NCBI GenBank assembly: GCA_002067405.1
Contig: MVRP01000211.1
Location: 1 to 6,842, forward strand
Direction: 5' to 3'
DNA: 6,842 nucleotides
Source of the DNA: Syntrophorhabdaceae bacterium PtaU1.Bin034
Lineage (GTDB): Bacteria; Desulfobacterota_G; Syntrophorhabdia; Syntrophorhabdales; WCHB1-27
Positions 1 to 6,842 of this stretch are shown here, one piece after another. The notes below the pieces were generated by a model that was given only the letters and a program-made list of their open reading frames with translations, searched no databases and was not told the DNA's origin. Position 1 is the stretch's first letter, and each line of letters starts with the position of its first letter. The position numbers and the translations under genes are program-made.

Positions 1-1049
1 CTGAACAACTCTATCGACTGCCTGAGAAGCTCCGCCGGATCCAGATCGACTTTCCGGCATGCCATGGCACCAAGGTCCGACAGGGAAAGCTGGTACAGGT
101 CGTCCACCAGGCGGTTGAGGCTGAGCACCTCGGTATGGAGGGACCCTATCTGTTGGGGGGTGGGTTGACGGATGCCGTCCCGGATTGCCTCTATTTCACC
201 TTGCAGGACCGCAAGGGGGGTACGGAGCTCATGTGACACGTCAGCCACCAACTGACGGCGAGCCTGTTCGTTCTTTTTGAGGGTGAGCGCCAGGGAGTTG
301 AAGCGGCGGGCAAGAATACCTATTTCGTCGGATGACGACGCGGGAACCTGGATATCGAAATCTCCGGCCGCCATCCGGCTGGTAGCTGAGGTCAGGGCCG
401 TTACGGGTCGGACCAGCCGGCGTGCCAGGAAAAAGGAAAGGCCTGCGGCAACCAGTACGACAACACTCGCCACCATGGCCAATGCCAATTCTTGCTGCCT
501 CACAAAGCGCAGCTGCTGGATGTCCGAAAGGTGTGTGCGGCGCACGAGGCCGAGATAGCCGATGACGCGATTCTGGTAGAGGAGGGGCCTCAGGTCGACC
601 CCTTCGGGGATTTCATCCGGGCCGTACAGACGTTTTCGTTGACCGTCAAGAATAACGATACGGGCTTCCATGCGACGAAGCAATTTTGACGCCAGCGATT
701 CGACGGAAAGCAAACTATCCTTTTTTATAAGCTGGTCGGCTTCATCTCTCGCCCGAATTTCCTGTTGCACTCTTCCGGGGGTACTTGCATCATCGCCAAA
801 GAACGGTACGGCGAGGACCCGGAGCAAGCGGGAAGCGCCATCGTGCAGAAAATCCCAGCTTTCTTTCTCTCCGTAGTGCTCAAGAAGGGTATTTTCCAAC
901 CGCTCCAACCGCGCCTGGTCCAGGGCATTCACGTATTTAAGAAAGCCCCTGTCTATGTTCCATCGCATGATAAAGACCATACAGATGATGGAAAGGCAGG
1001 CAGCGGTTAGCATTGCGAAAAACAGACGGTATGTGATGCTGGACTTCAT
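1..1049 (-). CDS. baeS: BaeS-like envelope-stress sensor histidine kinase (5' part; C-terminus off window)
   Basis: This is an inner-membrane sensor kinase of a two-component system. Seen: from the ATG at 1049 the minus strand is open for 349 codons to the window edge. An AGGAG Shine-Dalgarno (1053-1057 on the plus strand) precedes the start by 3 bases. TM1 lies at about residues 7-28, a periplasmic sensor at 29-186 and TM2 at about 187-209. HAMP spans about 210-262 (RRLVRPVTALT, then SDEIGILARRFNSLA). The HisKA H-box is VSHELRTPLAVLQGEIEAI, with phosphoacceptor His273. The run LVDDLYQLSLSDLGA and the sensor piece around DGQRKRLYGPDEIPEG closely resemble E. coli BaeS as I remember it. The N, G1 and G2 boxes of the ATPase domain should lie beyond the left edge. 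E. coli BaeS is 467 aa with its His near 250, so this sensor region is about 23 residues longer. Inferred: it controls the divergent efflux genes, as BaeSR controls mdtABC in E. coli. The family is secure; the orthology is likely. Confidence 0.93.
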   Translation of the reverse strand, partial: MKSSITYRLFFAMLTAACLSIICMVFIMRWNIDRGFLKYVNALDQARLERLENTLLEHYGEKESWDFLHDGASRLLRVLAVPFFGDDASTPGRVQQEIRARDEADQLIKKDSLLSVESLASKLLRRMEARIVILDGQRKRLYGPDEIPEGVDLRPLLYQNRVIGYLGLVRRTHLSDIQQLRFVRQQELALAMVASVVVLVAAGLSFFLARRLVRPVTALTSATSRMAAGDFDIQVPASSSDEIGILARRFNSLALTLKKNEQARRQLVADVSHELRTPLAVLQGEIEAIRDGIRQPTPQQIGSLHTEVLSLNRLVDDLYQLSLSDLGAMACRKVDLDPAELLRQSIELF

Positions 1050-1116
1050 CAACTCCTGTTCTTTTTTATCACGAAGTATGTCCGATCACAATAGGTCCGT
1101 TTTGGACAACTTATTT

Positions 1117-1157
1117 CCTTATTTCTTCCATAATTCTGCCATAATCTTCCATTAGTC
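1117..1157. promoter_or_regulatory. Tandem direct repeats, candidate BaeR-type response-regulator binding site
   Basis: Seen: CCATAAT occurs at 1128-1134 and 1139-1145, with weaker copies CCATTAG at 1149-1155 and CCTTATT at 1117-1123. The spacings are 11, 11 and 10 bp, about one helical turn. Known: OmpR/PhoB-family regulators, to which BaeR belongs, bind direct repeats at this period. The E. coli BaeR box, as I recall it, is TTTTTCTCCATDATTGGC. The bases TCCATAATT at 1127-1135 match its 9-base core exactly, and an 18-base alignment at 1121-1138 gives 12 matches. Inferred: this is the operator through which the partner of the adjacent BaeS-like kinase controls one or both divergent transcripts. 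Confidence 0.6.
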
Positions 1158-1208
1158 TGAGGATGCTCGCGGAAACCAGCGATGCGGCCGCAGCAGCGGG
1201 AGATAAAA

Positions 1209-1216
1209 TAAGGAGG
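1209..1216 (+). promoter_or_regulatory. Perfect Shine-Dalgarno sequence of the small ORF
   Basis: TAAGGAGG is fully complementary to the conserved CCUCCUUA at the 3' end of bacterial 16S rRNA. It stands five bases before the GTG at 1222. This is the strongest ribosome-binding site in the window and is the main reason for calling the short ORF that follows it a gene. Confidence 0.8.
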
Positions 1217-1221
1217 AAATC

Positions 1222-1380
1222 GTGAAGCTACTGAGTGTGATCGGCGTTTTTTTGGCAACGATTGTTTCCCGAGGAAACCCTTTACATAATTCTCCCGCAC
1301 AGAGGCAGAAGAAAAGAATGTCCCATCATGACATTCTCCAGGCAATGCTTGTAAAAAGAGGCAAAAAGATGTCATTATGA
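1222..1380 (+). CDS. Small hypothetical protein, 52 aa, GTG start
   Basis: I do not recognise this protein. Seen: a GTG start five bases after a perfect TAAGGAGG, 52 sense codons and a TGA stop at 1378-1380. The N-terminus (MKLLSVIGVFLATIV) is Lys plus a hydrophobic stretch, like a short membrane segment or signal sequence, but no AxA cleavage site follows. The remainder is hydrophilic and basic (PAQRQKKRMSHHDIL, then VKRGKKMSL). It is the first ORF downstream of the repeat cluster, and the barrel gene starts 65 bases after its stop. The stop overlaps an ATG at 1377 (ATGA) that opens an N-terminally longer version of the next ORF. Possible roles are a small basic membrane-associated protein, a translated leader, or the remnant of an older gene. 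The ribosome-binding site argues for translation; nothing visible argues for a specific function. Confidence 0.5.
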   Translation: MKLLSVIGVFLATIVSRGNPLHNSPAQRQKKRMSHHDILQAMLVKRGKKMSL

Positions 1381-1432
1381 GTCAAGATACCATGGTCAGC
1401 AAGCGGAATGCCGAGGTGCATTTCTTGAGAAA

Positions 1433-1437
1433 AGGAG
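1433..1437 (+). promoter_or_regulatory. Shine-Dalgarno that decides the start of the barrel gene
   Basis: AGGAG lies eight bases before the ATG at 1446. The upstream in-frame ATG at 1377 has only AAAAAG-type purines before it. It would also put 23 mostly polar residues ahead of a sequence that otherwise begins as a normal signal peptide. The start at 1446 is therefore preferred. Confidence 0.7.
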
Positions 1438-1445
1438 AAACAAGC

Positions 1446-2384
1446 ATGAGAAACACCAAAACCTTCCTTAAACTCTTTCTCTGCCCCATGGCATCCCTGC
1501 TCTTTTTCATGCATCCTTTGGAACTTTCCGCACAGATGCTCGAAGACATGGAGTCCGGCAAAAAGCCAAGGATTTTCGTCAATGCCTCTTCGCTCTATCA
1601 GCCGGAGTCCCACGTTCACGGTGGCGGTAGCGTTGCCGCATCCCGCTGCTCCTTGTCGATCGGTTCGACCGTACCTTTGAACGATAAAGCGAGCCTGGGG
1701 TTCGGCCTATCTTACGAGCTCGACAATTACAACTTCTCCAGGCTGTCAGACTTTGCTGTCCCCGATCCATGGAACAGGATCAACAAGATAGGTTTTTCTA
1801 CCAGAGCAGGATATCGCATCTCGCCTGAGTGGATGCTCTTTGCCGCACCTGTTGTCCAATATGCGGGTGAAGAGGGAGCCGACTTCGGCGATTCACTTCT
1901 CTATGGTGGTACGGTAGGGGCGTTATACAGGCCAAACAAGAGATTTGTGATCGGCTTTGGGGGAGGTGTTTTTTACCGGCTGGAAGAAACAAGTTTTTTT
2001 CCTGCCTTTATTTTCTCATGGAAGATCACCGACAAGCTCCGATTGGGAAATAGTTTCAGGACCGGGCCATCCGGACCGGCAGGGTTGGAACTATCTTACA
2101 GTATCGACAGCAACTGGGAAACGGCCATTGCAGGAGGCTTCCGTTCCTATAGATTCAGGCTGGACGAAAATGGTCCGGTTCCCAACGGAATCGGTCAAAT
2201 AGATTCATGGCCTCTTTTTGCCCGTGTGTCACGAAAGCTCGGTCACCATCTTCGTGCGGATCTTTACGGGGGAGTCGCTTTCGGCGGCAAGCTTAGACTG
2301 GAAGACAGCCGCGGACGCAAGATCGATCAGGCATCTTTCAACACGGCACCCCTAGCCGGCTTTGCACTTACCATGTTTTATTAA
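1446..2384 (+). CDS. Predicted outer-membrane beta-barrel protein of unknown function, 312 aa
   Basis: Seen: the N-terminus MRNTKTFLKLFLCPMASLLF is positively charged then hydrophobic. Signal peptidase I cleavage is likely after LSA at residue 29. The only nearby Cys (13) has no lipobox, so this is not a lipoprotein. The mature chain of about 283 aa has no hydrophobic helices. It is full of alternating short strands rich in Gly, Tyr and Phe with polar turns, such as ASLGFGLSYELDNYNF, FVIGFGGGVFYRLEE and LRADLYGGVAFGGKL. It ends in ...FALTMFY, the terminal aromatic typical of proteins assembled by the BAM machinery. Its length and strand pattern recall uncharacterised barrel families such as DUF6268, but I cannot confirm membership. 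It is not TolC-like: it lacks the long alpha-helical repeats and is too short. It lies 125 bases upstream of the adaptor gene on the same strand with no terminator between them, so co-regulation with the pump is likely. A longer form starting at 1377 is possible but less likely. Confidence 0.8.
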   Translation: MRNTKTFLKLFLCPMASLLFFMHPLELSAQMLEDMESGKKPRIFVNASSLYQPESHVHGGGSVAASRCSLSIGSTVPLNDKASLGFGLSYELDNYNFSRLSDFAVPDPWNRINKIGFSTRAGYRISPEWMLFAAPVVQYAGEEGADFGDSLLYGGTVGALYRPNKRFVIGFGGGVFYRLEETSFFPAFIFSWKITDKLRLGNSFRTGPSGPAGLELSYSIDSNWETAIAGGFRSYRFRLDENGPVPNGIGQIDSWPLFARVSRKLGHHLRADLYGGVAFGGKLRLEDSRGRKIDQASFNTAPLAGFALTMFY

Positions 2385-2509
2385 CGAAGTGGAATACATC
2401 CGCAGGAAAGGCCGCAATCAGTCTGTATTGTTGTGAAAAATGCAAAAATGTTATAGTTCTATCCAAGAAAAAGCTCTGCTTCAGTCGTCAGGAATGCGAG
2501 GCATAACCG
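2385..2509 (+). promoter_or_regulatory. Gap before mdtA; weak candidate promoter, no terminator
   Basis: These 125 bases separate the barrel gene from mdtA. TATAGT at 2452-2457 resembles a -10 element. Possible -35 elements are TTGTTG at 2428-2433 (18-base spacer) or TTGTGA at 2431-2436 (15-base spacer), both mediocre. AAAAATG is repeated at 2436-2442 and 2444-2450. No CCATAAT-like BaeR element and no stem followed by a T-run is visible. An internal promoter for the pump genes is possible, but read-through from upstream is equally compatible. GAGG at 2498-2501 is the Shine-Dalgarno of mdtA, eight bases before its ATG. Confidence 0.25.
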
Positions 2510-3718
2510 ATGTCCTATGAAGAAACCGAAAGGAATGGCATATTGAAGGAAACACCGAAGAAAAAGCGGCGATGGCTTGTCGTGTTGGCGCTCTGTATCC
2601 TGGCTGCAGGTGTCTATTTCGTTATAGTGAGGGCCCAAAGCAATTCATCGCGTACGGCCACCCAGCAGAACGGTGCAGGGGCGAGGGCTGTGCCGGTAGT
2701 GGCAGTGGCAGCCAAAAAAGGGGACATGAATGTCTACATCAACGGACTCGGTTCGGTCACGCCCCTCGCCACTGTGACGGTAAAGAGCCGGGTCGACGGT
2801 CAGCTCCTGGAAGTGCTCTTCAAGGAAGGCCAAATTGTCAAAAAGGGGGATCTGCTCGCCCGAATCGACCCCCGGCCTTTTGAAGTGCAGTTGATCCAGG
2901 CCGAGGGTCAGATGGCGCGCGACCAGGCGCTTCTGAAGAATGCCCGGATCGATCTTGAACGGTACAAGGTTCTCTGGCAGCAGGACTCGATTCCCAAGCA
3001 ACAGCTTGACACCCAGGAGGCCCTCGTCAGGCAGTACGAAGGTGCGGTCAAATCCGATCTCGGACAGGTTGAAAACGCGAAGCTCCAGCTCGTTTACAGC
3101 CGCATCACGTCGCCGATCACCGGCAGGATCGGATTGCGCCTCGTAGACCCGGGCAACATCGTCCGCTCGACCGACACCAGCGGTCTCGTCGTTATCACCC
3201 AGCTCCAGCCCATCACCGTTATTTTCCCCATTCCTGAAGACAATCTGCCTCCGGTGCTCGCCAGGCTGAAAAGCGGAGGAACTATGCCGGTAGATGCGTA
3301 TAACCGGGAACAATCGAAGAGGCTCGCTACGGGCCGCCTTTTGACCGTGGACAATCAGATCGATCCCACTACGGGAACGGTGCGGTTGAAGGCTGTCTTT
3401 GAAAACAAGAATAACGAGCTGTTTCCAAACCAATTCGTCAACGCCCGCCTCCTTGTCGATGTACGGCGCAACGCCGTAATCGTACCGGCCGCCGCGATCC
3501 AGCGCGGTCCTCAGGGCACGTTCGCGTACCTCGTCCGGCCTGACAGGACAGTGGAAACCCGCCCGGTGACAACCGGAGAAATTCAGAACGGCGAGGCCCT
3601 TGTCAAAAAAGGTGTCGCAGAAGGTGAGCTCGTGGTTGTTGAAGGGGCCGACAGGCTCAGGGAAGGGGCCAGGGTAGAGCTGAAGGAACAGGGCGGCAAA
3701 CCACAGCGGGGGAGATAA
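2510..3718 (+). CDS. mdtA: MdtA-like RND efflux periplasmic adaptor (membrane-fusion protein)
   Basis: This protein would bridge the inner-membrane RND pump and an outer-membrane channel. Seen: 402 aa, against 415 for E. coli MdtA. A KKKRR cluster (17-21) precedes a single membrane anchor at about 22-40. Cys29 lies in LALC, not a lipobox, so the protein is probably not acylated. The first half of the barrel-sandwich (lipoyl-like) domain runs from about residue 88 ([20 protein letters not shown], then [14 protein letters not shown]). A helical hairpin follows ([20 protein letters not shown] to [20 protein letters not shown]), then the second lipoyl half [20 protein letters not shown]. The beta-barrel region carries [18 protein letters not shown] and [14 protein letters not shown], and a membrane-proximal domain ends the protein. 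These motifs match E. coli MdtA closely in order and wording. The start has GAGG eight bases upstream. The stop TAA shares one base with the ATG of the next gene, implying translational coupling. No frameshift or missing domain is seen. Confidence 0.95.
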   Translation: MSYEETERNGILKETPKKKRRWLVVLALCILAAGVYFVIVRAQSNSSRTATQQNGAGARAVPVVAVAAKKGDMNVYINGLGSVTPLATVTVKSRVDGQLLEVLFKEGQIVKKGDLLARIDPRPFEVQLIQAEGQMARDQALLKNARIDLERYKVLWQQDSIPKQQLDTQEALVRQYEGAVKSDLGQVENAKLQLVYSRITSPITGRIGLRLVDPGNIVRSTDTSGLVVITQLQPITVIFPIPEDNLPPVLARLKSGGTMPVDAYNREQSKRLATGRLLTVDNQIDPTTGTVRLKAVFENKNNELFPNQFVNARLLVDVRRNAVIVPAAAIQRGPQGTFAYLVRPDRTVETRPVTTGEIQNGEALVKKGVAEGELVVVEGADRLREGARVELKEQGGKPQRGR

Positions 3719-6700
3719 TGAATCTATCCCGTCCCTTCATTCTGCGCCCGGTGGCAACAACTCTGTTGATGGCCGCCATTCTTCTCGCCGGTTTCGTCGC
3801 ATATAAGGAGCTGCCCGTCTCAGCGCTGCCCCAGGTGGATTATCCTACCATTCAGGTGAGGACCTTTTACCCCGGAGCAAGTCCGGATGTTATGGCGTCC
3901 TCTGTCACCGCTCCCCTCGAACGCCAATTCGGGCAGATGCCTGGCCTCACCCAGATGACGTCGACGAGCTCCAGCGGCAGCTCGGTTATCACGCTCCAAT
4001 TCACGCTTGACCTCAGTCTCGATGTTGCGGAACAGCAGGTCCAGGCGGCGATCAATGCTGCCTTTACGTTTCTCCCCAGGGATCTTCCTACCCCGCCCGT
4101 ATACAGTAAAGTCAATCCGGCGGACGCCCCGATCCTCACGTTGGCCCTCAGCTCGGAAACGTTGCCTTTGCCCACCGTCGAAGACCTGGCGGACACGCGG
4201 TTCGCTCAGAAGATCTCGCAATTGCCCGGCGTCGGCCTGGTGAGTATCAGCGGCGGACAGCGACCGGCCGTGCGTATCCATGCCAACCCCACGGCCCTGG
4301 CTGCTTACGGCCTCACCCTCGAGGACCTGCGGACGGCTATTGTGGCAGCCAATGTGAACCAGGCCAAAGGCAGTTTCGACGGACCCCGCCAATCGTTTAT
4401 CATCGGGGCGAATGACCAGCTTTTTTCAAGCAGCGAGTACCGTCCGCTCATCATCGCGTACCGGAACGGGGCGCCCGTCCGCCTGTCCGACGTGGCGGAA
4501 GCCGTCGACGACGCCGAAAACGTGAACCAGGCTGCATGGATGAACAAGACACCCTCGGTTATCCTCAATATCCAGAGGCAGCCGGGGGCGAATGTGATCG
4601 AGGTGGTCAATCGCATAAAGACCTTGCTGCCCCAGCTCCAGGGCTCTCTTCCCGCAGGCATACAGGTGTCGATCCTCACCGATCGCACCGCAACTATTCG
4701 TGCCTCGGTGGAGGACGTGCAGTTCGAGCTCATGCTCGCAGTCGCACTTGTGGTGATGGTCATTTTCCTGTTCCTCCGCAATATGTCCGCAACAATTATT
4801 CCGAGCGTCGCGGTGCCGCTCTCCCTCGTCGGGACCTTCGGTGCCATGTATCTCATCGGTTTCAGCCTCAACAATCTCACCCTCATGGCCCTTACCATCT
4901 CGACGGGTTTTGTCGTTGATGACGCCATTGTTATGATCGAGAACATCTCGCGATTCATCGAGGAAGGTGAAAGCCCCCTGAAGGCGGCACTCAAGGGTGC
5001 AAAGCAGATCGGGTTCACCATCCTGTCTCTCACCGTCTCGCTCATCGCCGTCCTGATCCCGCTCCTCTTCATGGGCGATGTGGTCGGGCGGCTGTTCCGC
5101 GAGTTTGCCATCACCCTCGGCATCACCATTCTTATTTCCGCAATCGTATCGCTGACGCTCACGCCCATGATGTGCGCCCGGATATTGAAACACCTTCCCG
5201 AGGAAAAACAGGGAAGGTTCTACAAGGCCTCCCAGCATGTGTTCGACCGCATTATCGCGGTGTACGGCAGATCGCTCCGATGGGTGCTCGGCAGGCAGAA
5301 AATGACGCTGATAGTGGCGGCAGGAACGCTTGTCCTCACCATTCTCTTGTATATAGTCGTGCCCAAGGGGTTCTTCCCGGTCCAGGATACAGGGGTGATC
5401 CTGGGCATTTCGGAAGCAGGGCAAACGGTGTCGTTTCCGGCCATGGCGAAGCGCCAGCAGGCGCTCTCGGACGTCATCCTCCGGGACCCGGCCGTTGAAA
5501 GCCTGTCATCCTTTATCGGCATCGACGGAACGAACCCGACCCTCAACAGCGGGCGTATTCTCATTAATCTCAAGCCCCTCGACGAACGGCGCGTGAGCGC
5601 TACGGACGTCATTCATCGCCTTCAGCCGGAACTCGCAAAAGTCGAAGGAATAACGCTTTATATGCAGCCCGTACAGGACCTTACCGTCGATGCCCGAGTG
5701 AGCCGGACGCAATTCCAGTACACCATGGAAGACCCCAGCGCAGAAGAGCTCTACACCTGGGCGCCCCGGCTGGTCGAGGCCCTGCGCAAGCGGCCGGAGC
5801 TTCGGGACGTGAGCAGCGACCAGCAGGACAAGGGGCTTCGCCTTGCGGTCAATATCGACAGGAACACGGCCTCCCGGTTCGGCATCCTTCCCCAGGCCAT
5901 CGATGACACCCTTTATAATGCGTACGGTCAACGGATGGTCTCCACCATCTTTACCCAACTGAACCAGTATCGCGTCATCCTTGCGGTCAAACCGGAGTTC
6001 CAGCAACATCCAGGCGATATCGGCCTGTTGTACCTGCGGGGCAGTGGAGGCGGGCAGGTACCGCTCGGCGGGATCACCCAGGTAACGGAAACCACAGGGC
6101 CCCTTCTTATCAGCCGCCAGGGACAGTTCCCGTCCGTCACGATCTCCTTCAACCTCGCAGAGGGGTCTTCTCTGGGAAAGGCAGTGCAGGAGGTCGAGAC
6201 GGCAGCGCACAATCTGGGACTTCCGCCGAGCATCCGGGGCAGCTTTCAGGGGACGGCCCAGGCCTTCAAGGATTCCCTCGCGAACGAGCCCCTTCTCATC
6301 CTGGCGGCCCTCGTGACGGTCTATATCGTGCTCGGGATCCTTTACGAAAGCTATATACACCCGATCACGATTTTGTCGACCCTCCCGTCGGCGGGAGTGG
6401 GCGCTATCCTGGCACTCCTGGTGTTTCGTACCGAATTCAGCGTTATCGCCCTTATCGGGATCATCCTTCTCATCGGTATCGTGAAGAAAAACGGCATTAT
6501 GATGGTCGATTTCGCCCTCGAGGCGGAACGTAAAGAAAAGAAAAGCCCCATGGAGGCCATTTACCAGGCATCCCTCCTGCGTTTCCGCCCGATCATGATG
6601 ACCACCCTGGCGGCATTGCTCGGTGCGCTCCCCCTTGCCCTGGGCAGAGGGGTAGGGTCCGAGCTTCGGCGTCCCCTCGGCATTGCCATAATCGGCGGTC

Positions 6701-6825
6701 TCGTGATCAGCCAGATACTGACTCTCTATACGACACCCGTGATCTATCTCGGTTTCGACCGGCTTGCACGGCGCCTGAAGCGGAGACGCCCGAAAGATAC
6801 ACAGAATGCAGCTCCACCTCACTAA
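3718..6825 (+). CDS. mdtB: MdtB-like RND multidrug efflux transporter, inner-membrane subunit
   Basis: This is a proton-driven efflux pump of the HAE1 RND class. Seen: 1035 aa, against about 1040 for E. coli MdtB. The N-terminus has [20 protein letters not shown] (TM1) then [15 protein letters not shown] and [21 protein letters not shown] periplasmic domain reaches about residue 330. TM2 starts near 334, and TM4 has [13 protein letters not shown] with the proton-relay pair Asp401-Asp402. TM7 is near 531, a second periplasmic loop runs to about 858, and TM8 begins near 859. Lys924 ([13 protein letters not shown]), Arg955 and Thr962 ([20 protein letters not shown]) match AcrB K940, R971 and T978. 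TM12 is near 989-1012, followed by a basic cytoplasmic tail. The relay is complete, so the pump should be active. [13 protein letters not shown] and the N-terminal third favour MdtB over MdtC, although some C-terminal stretches also read like MdtC. The ATG overlaps the mdtA stop (TAATG), with GGGGGAG at 3708-3714. In E. coli MdtB works as a heterotrimer with MdtC; the partner is probably the gene starting at 6835. Confidence 0.95.
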   Translation: MNLSRPFILRPVATTLLMAAILLAGFVAYKELPVSALPQVDYPTIQVRTFYPGASPDVMASSVTAPLERQFGQMPGLTQMTSTSSSGSSVITLQFTLDLSLDVAEQQVQAAINAAFTFLPRDLPTPPVYSKVNPADAPILTLALSSETLPLPTVEDLADTRFAQKISQLPGVGLVSISGGQRPAVRIHANPTALAAYGLTLEDLRTAIVAANVNQAKGSFDGPRQSFIIGANDQLFSSSEYRPLIIAYRNGAPVRLSDVAEAVDDAENVNQAAWMNKTPSVILNIQRQPGANVIEVVNRIKTLLPQLQGSLPAGIQVSILTDRTATIRASVEDVQFELMLAVALVVMVIFLFLRNMSATIIPSVAVPLSLVGTFGAMYLIGFSLNNLTLMALTISTGFVVDDAIVMIENISRFIEEGESPLKAALKGAKQIGFTILSLTVSLIAVLIPLLFMGDVVGRLFREFAITLGITILISAIVSLTLTPMMCARILKHLPEEKQGRFYKASQHVFDRIIAVYGRSLRWVLGRQKMTLIVAAGTLVLTILLYIVVPKGFFPVQDTGVILGISEAGQTVSFPAMAKRQQALSDVILRDPAVESLSSFIGIDGTNPTLNSGRILINLKPLDERRVSATDVIHRLQPELAKVEGITLYMQPVQDLTVDARVSRTQFQYTMEDPSAEELYTWAPRLVEALRKRPELRDVSSDQQDKGLRLAVNIDRNTASRFGILPQAIDDTLYNAYGQRMVSTIFTQLNQYRVILAVKPEFQQHPGDIGLLYLRGSGGGQVPLGGITQVTETTGPLLISRQGQFPSVTISFNLAEGSSLGKAVQEVETAAHNLGLPPSIRGSFQGTAQAFKDSLANEPLLILAALVTVYIVLGILYESYIHPITILSTLPSAGVGAILALLVFRTEFSVIALIGIILLIGIVKKNGIMMVDFALEAERKEKKSPMEAIYQASLLRFRPIMMTTLAALLGALPLALGRGVGSELRRPLGIAIIGGLVISQILTLYTTPVIYLGFDRLARRLKRRRPKDTQNAAPPH

Positions 6826-6834
6826 GAAGTGACC

Positions 6835-6842
6835 ATGAATAT
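6835..6842 (+). CDS. Start of the next gene, probably the second RND subunit (mdtC-like), cut by the window edge
   Basis: An ATG at 6835 lies nine bases after the mdtB stop, behind a purine-rich AAGAAGTGA that could serve as a weak ribosome-binding site. Only M-N and two further bases are visible. The spacing and strand indicate an operon continuation. MdtC identity is inferred solely from the usual mdtA-mdtB-mdtC order; another gene is possible. Confidence 0.4.

Larger units (their letters stand above)
1050..1221. other. Divergent intergenic region between baeS and the efflux operon
   Basis: These 172 bases must hold the promoters for baeS (leftward) and for the rightward genes. Seen: an AT-rich stretch with tandem CCATAAT-like repeats (listed separately), a small dyad GTCC-N5-GGAC at 1095-1107, a 10-bp palindrome TGCGGCCGCA at 1183-1192, and the perfect Shine-Dalgarno of the small ORF at 1209-1216. 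I looked for sigma-70 promoters on both strands and found none convincing. TGGACA at 1103-1108 is a good -35, but it stands 20 bases from the nearest CATAAT. An activator-dependent promoter with poor core elements would explain this, but that is inference. Confidence 0.6.

Noticed and set aside
277..1155. Several short plus-strand ORFs of 65-93 codons between 277 and 1155
   Set aside because: Nearly all of this stretch is explained by the minus-strand BaeS-like kinase. The plus-strand ORFs are its complements and have no supporting motifs.
1183..1192. Ten-base palindrome TGCGGCCGCA as an operator
   Set aside because: It is a single GC-only palindrome of this length with no second copy in the window, so it is weak evidence. 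It is noted only in the intergenic description.
1247..1253. Run of seven T in the small ORF as a phase-variation or programmed frameshift site
   Set aside because: Shifting frame in either direction gives another short ORF with no continuing similarity, so nothing supports a functional shift.
1049..1375. Minus-strand ORF of 108 codons over the intergenic region and the small ORF
   Set aside because: It has no recognisable motif and would occupy the regulatory region and overlap the end of baeS. The plus-strand small ORF with a perfect Shine-Dalgarno explains the interval better.
2388..2402. Possible terminator hairpin after the barrel gene (GTGGA/TCCGC with a five-base loop)
   Set aside because: It has only five pairs including one G-T and no T-run afterwards, so it is unlikely to end transcription.
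2645..3433. Minus-strand ORF (262 codons) opposite mdtA
   Set aside because: It has low-complexity composition and no domain, and it is fully antisense to the clear adaptor gene.
4426..5424. Minus-strand ORF (332 codons) opposite the central part of mdtB, and another at 4305-5168
   Set aside because: They overlap each other and the mdtB coding strand, show no family motifs and have no credible ribosome-binding site. They are shadow ORFs.
5506..6822. Long minus-strand ORF (438 codons) opposite the 3' half of mdtB
   Set aside because: Its protein is rich in His, Asp, Gly and Arg with no recognisable domain. It lies entirely antisense to a confidently identified RND gene whose codon bias produces such open frames.

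Overview
The window carries a BaeS-type envelope-stress sensor kinase gene facing away from an MdtABC-type RND drug-efflux operon. The organism is clearly Gram-negative: it has a periplasmic adaptor, RND pumps and a predicted outer-membrane beta-barrel with a C-terminal aromatic residue. Shine-Dalgarno sites are strong and base composition looks moderately GC-rich. The proteins resemble the enterobacterial BaeS, MdtA and MdtB along their length, but the gene order and the two extra genes are not those of E. coli. A deltaproteobacterial (Desulfobacterota-like) host would fit, but this is a guess from overall impression, not something the sequence proves.

Layout. Bases 1-1049 (minus strand) hold the first 349 residues of a BaeS-like histidine kinase: TM1, periplasmic sensor, TM2, HAMP and the H-box. 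The ATPase domain, and perhaps a baeR gene, lie off the left edge. Bases 1050-1221 are the divergent intergenic region. It contains four degenerate CCATAAT-type direct repeats at 10-11 bp spacing, and the best copy matches the core of the E. coli BaeR box as I recall it. Bases 1222-1380 hold a small unrecognised ORF (52 aa, GTG start) behind a perfect Shine-Dalgarno sequence. Bases 1446-2384 encode a secreted 312-aa protein predicted to be an outer-membrane beta-barrel of unknown function. After a 125-bp gap, 2510-3718 encodes an MdtA-like membrane-fusion protein. It overlaps by one base the MdtB-like RND transporter gene at 3718-6825, which has all the proton-relay residues. At 6835 another ATG opens a gene cut by the window edge, in the place where mdtC would be expected.

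How the genes may work together (inference). BaeS would sense envelope damage or toxic compounds and phosphorylate a BaeR-type regulator. The regulator would bind the repeat cluster and activate the rightward transcript, producing the small protein, the barrel and the MdtAB(C) inner-membrane/periplasmic pump. A TolC-type outer-membrane duct is not encoded in the window, and the 312-aa barrel is too short and of the wrong type to be one. The most unusual elements are the small ORF and the barrel gene placed between the regulatory region and the pump genes.
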